The notes under the pieces were generated by a model, which was not told where the DNA came from, did no database searches, and worked only from the letters and a program-made list of their open reading frames with translations. From Roseiarcus sp963709185 (GTDB lineage: Bacteria > Pseudomonadota > Alphaproteobacteria > Rhizobiales > Beijerinckiaceae): 64,000 nucleotides of DNA. Of this stretch, positions 37,413-46,191 are shown in pieces; positions within the stretch are counted from its first letter, which is position 1; each line of letters begins with the position of its first letter. A program made the translations under genes and the position numbers. The DNA lies in contig CAVPVQ010000022.1 in assembly GCA_963709185.1 (NCBI GenBank), positions 682,001 to 746,000 on the forward strand. The letters are read 5' to 3'.

Positions 37413-38846
37413 GTGAACATTGTAAAGTCGTCCGCGTCCGACGGCATGATCGAGAACCGGACGTTCGACGAGATCGCCATTGGCGACGGAGCCAGCCTTT
37501 CGCGCAAAGTATCCCAGCGGGACATCGACCTCTTCGCGGTCATTTCCGGCGACGTCAACCCGACCCATATGGATCCGGCCTATGCCAAGGCCGACACGTT
37601 CCACAAGATCATCGCGCACGGCATGCTGGGCGCGGGATTGATCTCCAGCGTGCTCGGCACGAAACTGCCGGGGCCCGGCACAATCTATCTTGGTCAGGAT
37701 ATGCGCTTTCTTCACCCGGTGAGCATCGGGGATACGATCACGGCGACGTTGAAGGTGACGGAAAAGCATCCCGACAGAGGCGATCTGGCGCTTGATTGCC
37801 GCTGCACGAATCAGAGCGGCCAACTCGTCATCAGCGGCACGGCCCATGTGCGGGCTCCCACGGAAAAGGTGCGTCGGCCGCGAATCGAGTTGCCGGACGT
37901 GCAGCTTAGCCGTCACGAACGGTTTCGGGCGCTGCTCGCCGCCGCCGCCGGGCATGCTCCTCTGGCGACGGCGGTCGCTTACCCCTGCGACGCGAACGCT
38001 CTCGGCGCGGCGGTCGAAGCGGCGCTTGCCGGTCTGATCACTCCGATTCTGGTCGGGCCGAAGAGCGCTATCGTCAACGCGGCGGAAGCGGCGAAAGTGG
38101 ATATCGCATCGTTCCGGTTGGTCGATGTCGCGGATAGCGAGGCGGCGGCGGTTGCGGCCGTTGGCTTGGTGCAACGGGGCGAGGCGGCGCTGCTGATGAA
38201 GGGCTCGCTGCACACCGACCAACTGCTCCATCCCGTATTGGCTCCAGATAGCGGTCTTCGCACTGGCCGTCGGCTCAGCCACGTCTATCTGATGGACGTG
38301 CCGAGCTATCCCCGTCCCTTGCTCGTCACGGACGCCGCCGTGAACATCGCGCCCGATCTCGAGGACAAACGCGACATCGTCCAAAACGCCATCGATTTCG
38401 CTCACGTCATGGGAATAGAGAGGCCGCGCGTTGCGCTGCTGTCGGCCGTCGAGACCGTCAATCCCAGGATGCGATCGACGCTCGACGCCGCTGCGCTCTG
38501 CAAGATGGCCGAACGCGGCCAAATCACCGGCGGCCTGTTGGACGGTCCCTTGGCGTTCGACAATGCGGTCAGCCCGGAGGCCGCGGCGGAGAAGGGAATT
38601 GTCTCCGAGGTCGCCGGCCAGGCGGATATTCTGCTGGCGCCAGACCTCGAGGCTGGCAACATGCTGGCGAAGCAGTTGATCTTCCTGGCAGGCGCCGATG
38701 CGGCCGGCATTGTGCTCGGGGCCCGGGTTCCGATCATCCTGGCGAGCCGCGCCGACGCCGAGCGGACCCGGATGGCGTCGTGCGCGGTGGCGGTGCTGAT
38801 CGCGCGTCGGCAGGCGGCCGGGCTTCAGACCACCGAGGCGACCTGA
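37413..38846 (+). CDS. Bifunctional MaoC-type enoyl-CoA hydratase / phosphate acetyl(butyryl)transferase
   Basis: A two-domain protein of about 477 residues. The N-terminal MaoC hot-dog domain (about 12-140) has DIDLFAVISGDVNPTH, the catalytic Asp/His motif. The C-terminal PTA_PTB domain (about 160-470) ends with the conserved GADAAGIVLGARVPIILASR-like segment. It would interconvert acyl-CoA and acyl phosphate for the kinase encoded 3 bp downstream; the hydratase domain could supply R-3-hydroxyacyl-CoA to PhaC. Start is uncertain: GTG 37413 (GAGAAG upstream) or ATG 37446. Confidence 0.88.
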   Translation: MNIVKSSASDGMIENRTFDEIAIGDGASLSRKVSQRDIDLFAVISGDVNPTHMDPAYAKADTFHKIIAHGMLGAGLISSVLGTKLPGPGTIYLGQDMRFLHPVSIGDTITATLKVTEKHPDRGDLALDCRCTNQSGQLVISGTAHVRAPTEKVRRPRIELPDVQLSRHERFRALLAAAAGHAPLATAVAYPCDANALGAAVEAALAGLITPILVGPKSAIVNAAEAAKVDIASFRLVDVADSEAAAVAAVGLVQRGEAALLMKGSLHTDQLLHPVLAPDSGLRTGRRLSHVYLMDVPSYPRPLLVTDAAVNIAPDLEDKRDIVQNAIDFAHVMGIERPRVALLSAVETVNPRMRSTLDAAALCKMAERGQITGGLLDGPLAFDNAVSPEAAAEKGIVSEVAGQADILLAPDLEAGNMLAKQLIFLAGADAAGIVLGARVPIILASRADAERTRMASCAVAVLIARRQAAGLQTTEAT

Positions 38847-38849
38847 GCC

Positions 38850-40061
38850 ATGGCCGACGCCATCCTTACCCTCAATGCCGGTTCATCGAGCATCAAGTTC
38901 TCACTCTTCGAAGTGGGCGATTCAGATCATCTAAAGCTTGTGTCCGCAGGCGAAGTCGAGGGGATTGGCTCCGCGCCGCATTTCATCGCGCGCGATCCGG
39001 TCGGCGCAGTCCTGGCGGAACAGCGCTGGCCTGATCCGAAGCAACCGTTCCAGAGATTTCTGGAGGCGGTGATCGGGTGGGCGGAGCGCCATCTTGGCGC
39101 CGACACACTGATCGCCGTCGGCCATCGCGTGGTTCACGGCGGCCCCAACCATGACCGGCCGGAGCGCGTGACGCCGGAACTTCTCAGCGCGCTCGACGAA
39201 CTAACGCCGCTCGCGCCTTTGCACGAACCCCACAACATCGCGCCGATAAGGGCGATCGCCGCGACACGACCGAAGCTCCCACAGGTCGTGTGCTTCGACA
39301 CAGCCTTTCATCATACGATGCCCGCCGTCGCGACCCGTTTCGCGTTGCCGCGCCAGTATGAGCGGGCTGGCGTGCGGCGCTATGGCTTCCACGGTCTTTC
39401 CTATGAATACATCGCCCGACAGCTGGCCAAGGTCGCGCCCGAACTGGCCAAGGGACGCGTCATCGCAGCTCATCTCGGCAATGGCGCCAGCCTTTGCGCC
39501 ATGCTGAACGGCGGCAGCATCGACACCACGATGGGGTTCACGGCGCTGGACGGCCTGGTCATGGGGACGCGTTGCGGAAATCTCGATCCGGGAGTGATCC
39601 TCTATCTGGAGGAGGAGCGAGGGCTGACCGCGAAGCAGGTCGAAGACCTTCTTTATCAGCGTTCGGGATTGCTCGGCGTCTCCGACGGGATCGCCAGCGA
39701 TATGCGGACCCTTCTGGTCAGCGCCGACCCCTGCGCGAGGGACGCGATCGAGCTCTTCGTATACCGGATCGCGCGGGAGATCGGCGCTCTCACGAGCTCG
39801 TTGGGTGGACTGGACGGCCTGGTCTTCACGGCTGGCATCGGAGAGCATGCGCCGGCGATCCGAGAGATGGTCTGCGCGCGCCTTGGCTGGCTCGGAGTTG
39901 ATCTCGATGCGGTCGCGAACGGCCGAAACGCTGCGATCATAAGTACGCCGGAGAGCCGCGTCTCCGTTCGGATGATCCCGACCGATGAAGAAGCGATGAT
40001 CGCCCGCCATACTCTGGATACGATCGAACGGCGCCCACGAACGATCCCCGCGACCCGATAG
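38850..40061 (+). CDS. ackA: Acetate kinase
   Basis: A 403-residue ASKHA-fold kinase making ATP from acetyl phosphate. Motifs NAGSSSIKF (N-terminal phosphate-binding), GHRVVHGG, HLGNGASL and FTAGIGEH are all present and the length is standard. It starts 3 bp after the phosphotransacetylase fusion. Together with phosphoketolase it allows substrate-level ATP formation from sugar phosphates. Confidence 0.96.
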   Translation: MADAILTLNAGSSSIKFSLFEVGDSDHLKLVSAGEVEGIGSAPHFIARDPVGAVLAEQRWPDPKQPFQRFLEAVIGWAERHLGADTLIAVGHRVVHGGPNHDRPERVTPELLSALDELTPLAPLHEPHNIAPIRAIAATRPKLPQVVCFDTAFHHTMPAVATRFALPRQYERAGVRRYGFHGLSYEYIARQLAKVAPELAKGRVIAAHLGNGASLCAMLNGGSIDTTMGFTALDGLVMGTRCGNLDPGVILYLEEERGLTAKQVEDLLYQRSGLLGVSDGIASDMRTLLVSADPCARDAIELFVYRIAREIGALTSSLGGLDGLVFTAGIGEHAPAIREMVCARLGWLGVDLDAVANGRNAAIISTPESRVSVRMIPTDEEAMIARHTLDTIERRPRTIPATR

Positions 40062-40256
40062 GTTCGACTTGGCTTTCGCAGAGCGGCTGTCATCAACACA
40101 ATCGCACCGTTGAGTTGGGCTGAGACTCGAATTTGCATATTCTCGTTGTCCAGAGCGCACTCCCGCGAAGGAAAATGCTTCCGCTCACGATGGCGCGGGC
40201 CGCGCCCGCTTTCCGGGCCGTGGAACGCGCGAAGCCTAAAGTCCACGCAAGTGAGC

Positions 40257-40270
40257 TTGATCTCGATCAA
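40257..40270. promoter_or_regulatory. FixK/FNR box upstream of the phosphoketolase gene
   Basis: TTGAT-CTCG-ATCAA is a perfect FNR/FixK palindrome, 110 bp before ATG 40381. The 40062-40380 gap has no gene. Confidence 0.72.
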
Positions 40271-40380
40271 GGCCACGTGCGTCATTGGCGCTATTGAAAA
40301 GCCTGTTTCGCGCTGTAAGGCCGCTCCGCGTCGTCGCAGCGCGGCGTCGGAAGAGCGCTATTTGAACCGGGAAGCTCCTC

Positions 40381-42744
40381 ATGGCCGATCCCTTGTCGCC
40401 CGATCTCCTGACAAAAATGCACGCTTACTGGCGCGCGGCAAACTACCTTTCGGTCGGGCAGATCTACCTGCAAGACAACCCGCTGCTGGAATCCCCGCTC
40501 AGACCTGAGCATGTGAAGCCCCGGCTGCTCGGACATTGGGGCACCACGACGGGGCTGAACTTTCTCTATGTCCACCTCAACCGGCTGATCAAAGAGAACG
40601 ATCTCAACATGATCTACGTCATTGGCCCCGGTCACGGCGGTCCAGGTCTGGTGGCGCACGCCTATCTGGAAGGCTCGTACACCGAGCGCTATCCGGCGAT
40701 CGAGCGCAGCGCGAGCGGGTTGCGGCGCCTCTTTCGTCAGTTCTCCTGGCCCTACGGCATTCCCAGTCATGTGTCGCCGGAAACGCCTGGCTCGATTCAC
40801 GAAGGCGGCGAGCTGGGCTATTCATTGGCCCACGCCTATGGCGCAGCTTTCGACAATCCCGATCTGATCGTTGCCTGCATTGTCGGCGACGGTGAGGCGG
40901 AAACCGGGCCGCTGGCGACGAGCTGGCACGCCAACAAGTTCCTGAACCCGGCGCGCGACGGCGCGGTTCTGCCGATTCTTCATCTCAATGGGTTCAAGAT
41001 CGCCAACCCGACGGTGCTCGCACGCATCGGTCGGGACGAGCTGACGGAGCTGTTGCGCGGCTATGGTTATGAGCCGCATTTTGTCGAAGGCGACGATCCG
41101 GCGCTCGTGCACCAAAGTCTCGCCGCCACGCTCGATGAAATTCTTGTGCGCATCCGTCAGATTCAGGGCGCCGCGCGTTCAGGCAAGGAGGGCAGGGGCC
41201 TTGAACGGCCGCGCTGGCCGATGATCGTCTTCCGCACGCCCAAGGGCTGGACCGGGCCGAAATTCGTCGATGGCAAGCCGGTCGAGGGCACTTGGCGCGC
41301 GCACCAGGTGCCGATCGCAGACTTCAAGAAGCCCGAACACCTCCAGCAACTCGAAGCCTGGATGCAGAGCTATCGCCCACGGGAATTGTTCGACAAAAAC
41401 GGAAAATTTCGTGCGGAGTTTGCCGCGCTGGCGCCGACCGGCCATCGGCGCATGGGCTCGAATCCCCACGCGAACGGGGGGGAATTGTTGCGGCCGCTTT
41501 CAATGCCGCACTTCCGCGACTATGCGGTAAAGGTTTCGAAGCCGGGCGCGGTCGCGGCGGAATCGACGCGCGTCTTGGGGGGTTTTCTGCGCGATGTGAT
41601 GAGGCTCAATCTCGGCGCGCAGAATTTCCGTCTGTTCGGCCCCGATGAGACCGCATCGAATCGATTGGAGGCGGTCTATCAAGTCTCCGGCAAGGAATGG
41701 ATGGCTGAGGTCGAAGACGTCGACATCGATCTGAGCCCCGAAGGCCGCGTCATGGAGGTCCTGAGCGAGCATCTGTGCCAGGGCTGGCTAGAAGGCTACC
41801 TCCTCACCGGACGCCATGGTTTGTTCTCCTGCTATGAGGCCTTCATTCATATCGTCGATTCGATGGTCAACCAGCACGCGAAATGGTTGAAGGTCAGCAG
41901 CAAAATCCCGTGGCGCAAGCCGATCGCATCGCTCAATTACCTGCTCACCTCCCATGTCTGGCGGCAGGATCATAACGGCTTTTCGCACCAGGATCCGGGC
42001 TTTATCGATCATCTCGCGAACAAGAAATCGGATATCGCTCGCATCTATCTTCCGCCCGACGCCAATTGCCTGCTGTCCGTCGCAGATCATTGTTTGCGCA
42101 GCCGCAACTACATCAACGTGATTGTCGCCGGCAAACAACCTGAGTGGCAGTGGCTCGATATCGACTCAGCCGTCCGCCATTGCACGGTCGGCGCTGGCGT
42201 CTGGGAATGGGCCAGCAACGACGGCGGCGATCCTGATGTGGTGATGGCTTGCGCGGGCGATATCCCGACGCTTGAGACGCTCGCCGCCGTTGCGCTTCTG
42301 CGCAGCTACGTTCCCGACATCCGCATCCGCCTCGTCAACGTGGTGGATCTGATGGTGCTGCAGCCGCAGTCCGAGCACCCCCACGGCCTGGAAGATCAGG
42401 ATTTCGATGAATTGTTCACGACGGACAGGCCGGTTATTTTTGCGTTTCACGGCTATCCCTCGTTGATTCACAAATTGACCTATCGGCGGCGCAACCACGA
42501 CAACATCCATGTGCGCGGCTACAAAGAGGAAGGAACGACCACCACCCCCTTCGACATGGTCGTGTTGAACAATCTCGACCGCTATCAGCTCGCGCTGGAT
42601 GCGATCCGGCGCATTCCAAGGCTCAGCGATCAGATCGATAAGGCGACCGCGCGCTACTGGACGACGATGGAGCGCCATAAGCTCTATATCAGCGAGCATG
42701 GCGATGACATGCCAGAGGTTCGCGATTGGCGTTGGAGCTTATGA
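40381..42744 (+). CDS. xfp: Xylulose-5-phosphate/fructose-6-phosphate phosphoketolase
   Basis: A 787-residue thiamine-diphosphate enzyme cleaving xylulose-5-P or fructose-6-P with phosphate to acetyl phosphate and glyceraldehyde-3-P or erythrose-4-P. Signatures include GPGHGGPG near residue 82, the ThDP motif VGDGEAETGPLA and HQDPGF. Full normal length. Acetyl phosphate made here feeds acetate kinase (ATP) or the phosphotransacetylase fusion (acetyl-CoA). It is in its own unit with a FixK/FNR box, 319 bp after ackA. The 251 bp after it (42745-42995) hold nothing recognisable. Confidence 0.96.
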   Translation: MADPLSPDLLTKMHAYWRAANYLSVGQIYLQDNPLLESPLRPEHVKPRLLGHWGTTTGLNFLYVHLNRLIKENDLNMIYVIGPGHGGPGLVAHAYLEGSYTERYPAIERSASGLRRLFRQFSWPYGIPSHVSPETPGSIHEGGELGYSLAHAYGAAFDNPDLIVACIVGDGEAETGPLATSWHANKFLNPARDGAVLPILHLNGFKIANPTVLARIGRDELTELLRGYGYEPHFVEGDDPALVHQSLAATLDEILVRIRQIQGAARSGKEGRGLERPRWPMIVFRTPKGWTGPKFVDGKPVEGTWRAHQVPIADFKKPEHLQQLEAWMQSYRPRELFDKNGKFRAEFAALAPTGHRRMGSNPHANGGELLRPLSMPHFRDYAVKVSKPGAVAAESTRVLGGFLRDVMRLNLGAQNFRLFGPDETASNRLEAVYQVSGKEWMAEVEDVDIDLSPEGRVMEVLSEHLCQGWLEGYLLTGRHGLFSCYEAFIHIVDSMVNQHAKWLKVSSKIPWRKPIASLNYLLTSHVWRQDHNGFSHQDPGFIDHLANKKSDIARIYLPPDANCLLSVADHCLRSRNYINVIVAGKQPEWQWLDIDSAVRHCTVGAGVWEWASNDGGDPDVVMACAGDIPTLETLAAVALLRSYVPDIRIRLVNVVDLMVLQPQSEHPHGLEDQDFDELFTTDRPVIFAFHGYPSLIHKLTYRRRNHDNIHVRGYKEEGTTTTPFDMVVLNNLDRYQLALDAIRRIPRLSDQIDKATARYWTTMERHKLYISEHGDDMPEVRDWRWSL

Positions 42745-42995
42745 AACGGGACCGCAGGCGCAGGCGTTGCGGAGGCCAGGCAAGGCTTGCGTGTTTTCCT
42801 GTAAACTGCGGCTCCGGTCGTTGCAATTGGCAGCGCGGGGAAAAGCGTTGAATGCCGAAAGCCTCAAGAATTCTTCGATCCCCAGCCCAATGCGACCGAA
42901 AATGAATCCGAGGGTGCTTCAATCAATATCCGGGCGAAGGATTTAGAGCGGACTCCGATCAACCTGTATCGTGTCCGCACGCATTGAAGTAACTC

Positions 42996-43671
42996 TCACA
43001 TTCGGCCGGTTTTGCGCGGGAAGGCTTTCAGCCTGGAGCGGGCTTTTTCGATCGGGTTCATGTCCGGGCCGTAAGGCGGCGGATATCGCAACCGAGCCCG
43101 GCTGCTTTTATGAGTTGCTCGACGCTCGGTCCCTCGTGGCTCGAGAGATCGTCCATGATGACGATGTCGCCATATGAGAGCGTGGCAACGAGGCATTGTT
43201 CCACCCCGTCCTCGAACAGGGCCGCGTTGATCGGCCGATCGAAAACCTTTGCCGTCAGGCCGGAAAGGCGTCGGCCGGCGCGGCGAACCAGTCCCGGCGT
43301 TGTTTCAGAATGTCCGTGCGATACTGCTCCTGGGCATGCGCGGACTATTTCTGAATATGATCTCGGGGCGATCGAAAGAACGCCACGGCACGGATGATGA
43401 GAAATTTTGGCTGCAATTGGCGATCAGGCGCTCCCGTACCTCCAGCAACGCGATATCCGGTCGGCGTCAGACCCAGCAGATAGCCGCGATGGGCCTCGAC
43501 GCGGCCAGAGCGGCGATCGCCTCCGGTCAGAGCCGGGGACGTCTGGCCCGTGGCTTCGAAGCGCTTCACCCGGCGCGCCGCGCCGGCGATGCTCACCGCG
43601 AAACGCTTGGCCGCCGCTATCGGTAGACCATTTACGCCTCGGTAGAAGGCGTCAACGAGCAATCCTTCCAC
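42996..43671 (-). mobile_element. Degenerate IS630-family transposase remnant
   Basis: On the minus strand the N-terminal helix-turn-helix region of an IS630 transposase is readable (AAAKRFAVSIAGAARRVKRF, TGGDRRSGRVEAHRGYLLGL; 43671 to about 43460). After a gap and frame change come GLTAKVFDRPIN, YGDIVIMDDLSSHEG (DDE region) and, in another frame, PPYGPDMNPIEKARSRLKAF ending at 42996. At least two frameshifts and an internal loss of sequence make it nonfunctional. No terminal inverted repeats were found. It lies between the low-oxygen island and the nitrogen-compound cluster. From 43672 to 43907 I see no gene, only short coding-like scraps. Confidence 0.75.
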
Positions 43672-43907
43672 GAATGCCTGGAGCGGCTGATCCGCGAGGC
43701 AAACAACTCGGCGCGACCGGCTTGATCGCGCTGCAACTGGTGCAAAGCCAGTTTCAGTGGAACCAGCGCGCCAGCCTGCTTGCGACCGCGATCAAATAGC
43801 CGGCAGCGCCGGCTCTTCGGGGGTCGCGGCCTCGGAAGCGTGGTGCTTCGCGGGTGGAGCGGAGCGCGCCGTCCGGGAGGGACGGCGCGACAGCCTGCGC
43901 CGCCCGG

Positions 43908-45152
43908 TCACAGCCCCTGCGGATAGGCCTCCTCGCCGTGCAATTCCTCGTCGAGGCCGGTTTCCTGCGCCTTGGCGTCGGTGCGGGCTGGGGTGACGTG
44001 GTCGATCAGCCACAGCATCCCGTAGGTGAAGACGAACGCCCAGGCGGCGCACAGTACGGCGGCGATGCATTGCTTGGCGAAAAATCCGCCGCCGCCGAGC
44101 AACAGGCCGTCCGCGCCCGCGGAGTTCCACGCGGTGGAGGCGAACACTCCCAGCAGGATGACGCCGAGGAAGCCGCCGACCCCGTGCACGCCCCAGACGT
44201 CGAGCGCGTCGTCCCATCCCATCCGGTTCTTGAGCAGCACCGCATAATAGCAGGCGATGCTCGCCACGATGCCGATGATCGCCGCCGAGCCCAGCGAGAC
44301 ATAGCCGGCGCCCGGCGTGATCGTCGCCAGACCCGCCACCGTGCCGGTCAGCAGCCCGACGAACTTCGGCCGCTTGGCGTAGCTCCATTCGATGACCAGC
44401 CAGGTCACGCCGGCGAACGAGGCGGCGACGTCGGTGTTGAGGAAGGCCGAGGCCGTCACCGCGTCGACGCGCAGCTCCGACCCGGCGTTGAAGCCGTACC
44501 AGCCGAACCACAACAGCCCGGTGCCCAGCGCGATCAGCGGGACGTTGTGCGGCTTGTTGACCATCACGCTGCGGCGTCCGACGAAGAACACCGACGCCAG
44601 CGCCGCAAAGCCCGCGGTGGTGTGGACGACGATGCCGCCGGCAAAATCCAGCACGCCCCATTTGGCCAGCACGCCTTCGGGGCTCCATATCATGTGCACG
44701 AACGGGAAATAGACGAAAATCAGCCACGCGGTCAGGAACAGGAAATACGCCTTGAAGGTGACGCGGTCGGCGAAGGCGCCGGTGATCAGCGCCGGGGTGA
44801 TGATCGCGAACATCATCTGGTAGGCGATGTGGACGACCAGCGGAATCCCGGCGTCATTGCCGGAGAACATCGTCTGCAAGGTGACGCCGCGCAGGAACGC
44901 ATAGGTCGTGGGATCGCCGATGACGCCGCCGAGGGTCGGCCCGAAGCACATCGAATAGCCGAAGGCGAACCACAGCACGGTGGTCCAGCTCAGCGACATG
45001 AAGCTCTGCATCATCACGGTCAGGACGTTCTTGCGTCCGACGAGGCCGCCGTAGAAGAACGCGAGACCGGGCGTCATCAACATGACGAGGCTCGCGCAGA
45101 TCAGCATGAAAGCGGTGTTGCCGATGTTGATTGGCGCATCTGCGGCGTTCAT
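43908..45152 (-). CDS. amtB: Ammonium transporter
   Basis: A 414-residue Amt/Rh channel with about 11 helices. The twin pore histidines are in VHTTAGFAAL and WGVHGVGGFLG; FYGGLVGRKN and DFAGGIVVH are family signatures. It begins MNAADAPINIGNTAF without a classical signal peptide. It lies 59 bp downstream of the carbamate kinase gene on the same strand. No adjacent glnK is present, unusual for amtB, which suggests it serves the local catabolic cluster (uptake or recapture of ammonia) and not the general glnK-amtB system. Confidence 0.94.
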   Translation of the reverse strand: MNAADAPINIGNTAFMLICASLVMLMTPGLAFFYGGLVGRKNVLTVMMQSFMSLSWTTVLWFAFGYSMCFGPTLGGVIGDPTTYAFLRGVTLQTMFSGNDAGIPLVVHIAYQMMFAIITPALITGAFADRVTFKAYFLFLTAWLIFVYFPFVHMIWSPEGVLAKWGVLDFAGGIVVHTTAGFAALASVFFVGRRSVMVNKPHNVPLIALGTGLLWFGWYGFNAGSELRVDAVTASAFLNTDVAASFAGVTWLVIEWSYAKRPKFVGLLTGTVAGLATITPGAGYVSLGSAAIIGIVASIACYYAVLLKNRMGWDDALDVWGVHGVGGFLGVILLGVFASTAWNSAGADGLLLGGGGFFAKQCIAAVLCAAWAFVFTYGMLWLIDHVTPARTDAKAQETGLDEELHGEEAYPQGL

Positions 45153-45211
45153 GAGTTCCTCCCTGTGTTCTCGAGCGTCCGGTTCGCGCCGTCGCCCGAT
45201 TGTTTTGTTGG

Positions 45212-46165
45212 CTAGTCGGGAACGAGACGGGTGCCGGTCTCACCGGCGAGCGCGCGCCCGATATTGGCGGGATTGGTGATGAGGCCTTCCTTGCCGCCGC
45301 CTTCCAGATATTCGCAAAGCGCCTGGATCTTCGGCCCCATGCTGCCCTTGTCGAACTGGTCCTCGGCATAGTGACGCCGTGCTTCGCTGACGCTGAGGCG
45401 GTCAAGCCAGCGCTGGCGCGGCGTGTTGAAATCGATCGCCACGCGCTCGACGCCGGTCGACAGCATGAAGAGGTCCGCGCCGATCGAACGCGCGAGCAGG
45501 CTCGAGGCGAGGTCCTTGTCGATCACCGCCTCGATCCCCTGCAACTGGCCGTCGTCGTCCTCGACGACCGGGATGCCGCCGCCGCCGCAGCCGATCACCA
45601 CGAAATCGGCGCGCGCCAGATGTTCGATCGCCCGATAGTCGATGACCTTGCGCGGCGCGGGCGAAGCGACCACGCGCCGCCAGCCGCGCCCCGCGTCGTC
45701 CTTCACCACCCAGCCGAGCTCAGCCGCCAGCGCCTTGGCGTGGGCTTCCTCCATATGCGAGCCGATCGGCTTCGTCGGGTCCCTGAAGGCCGGATCGTCG
45801 CGGTCGACCAGCGTCTCGGTCACCACCGCCACCGGCTCGCGCCGGATGCCGCGCTTGCGGAATTCGTTGCGGAACGCCTTGACGAACATGTAACCGATCG
45901 CGCCCTGCAGGTCGGCGCCGGCGTAATCCATCGGCACTGGCGCCACCTCGTGGATCGACAGTTCCGAGCGACGCAGGATAAAGCCCATCTGAGGGCCGTT
46001 GCCGTGGGTGACGATGACGTTCCAGCCGGCCTCGATCATGTCGGCGATATGATGCACGGTGAGCGCGACGGCTTCGTACTGATCGGCGATCGACAGATGA
46101 TCCTTGTCGCGGATCAGCGAATTGCCTCCGATCGCCACGACCGCAAGCTTCTTGTCCGACGCCAT
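45212..46165 (-). CDS. Carbamate kinase
   Basis: A 317-residue amino-acid-kinase-fold enzyme that makes ATP from carbamoyl phosphate and ADP, leaving carbamate that decays to NH3 and CO2. Motifs AIGGNSL, THGNGPQ and VIGCGGGGIPV are present and the length is standard. ATG 46165 with GGGAGGAG upstream is chosen; the frame is open far 5' only because of antisense sequence in a GC-rich neighbour. It follows the AllG-like gene by 26 bp, matching the AllF/AllG/kinase grouping of oxamate-carbamoyltransferase loci (allK role). Confidence 0.93.
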   Translation of the reverse strand: MASDKKLAVVAIGGNSLIRDKDHLSIADQYEAVALTVHHIADMIEAGWNVIVTHGNGPQMGFILRRSELSIHEVAPVPMDYAGADLQGAIGYMFVKAFRNEFRKRGIRREPVAVVTETLVDRDDPAFRDPTKPIGSHMEEAHAKALAAELGWVVKDDAGRGWRRVVASPAPRKVIDYRAIEHLARADFVVIGCGGGGIPVVEDDDGQLQGIEAVIDKDLASSLLARSIGADLFMLSTGVERVAIDFNTPRQRWLDRLSVSEARRHYAEDQFDKGSMGPKIQALCEYLEGGGKEGLITNPANIGRALAGETGTRLVPD

Positions 46166-46191
46166 CCGCTCCTCCCGCACCGTTCTCGTCG

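Noticed and set aside
43407..43799. Plus-strand open frame ending in ALQLVQSQFQWNQRASLLATAIK
   Set aside because: Its 5' part is antisense to the IS630 remnant; the hydrophobic tail resembles a protein end but no family could be assigned.
43854..45215. Long plus-strand open frame opposite amtB
   Set aside because: Antisense of the conserved ammonium channel; no domain resemblance.
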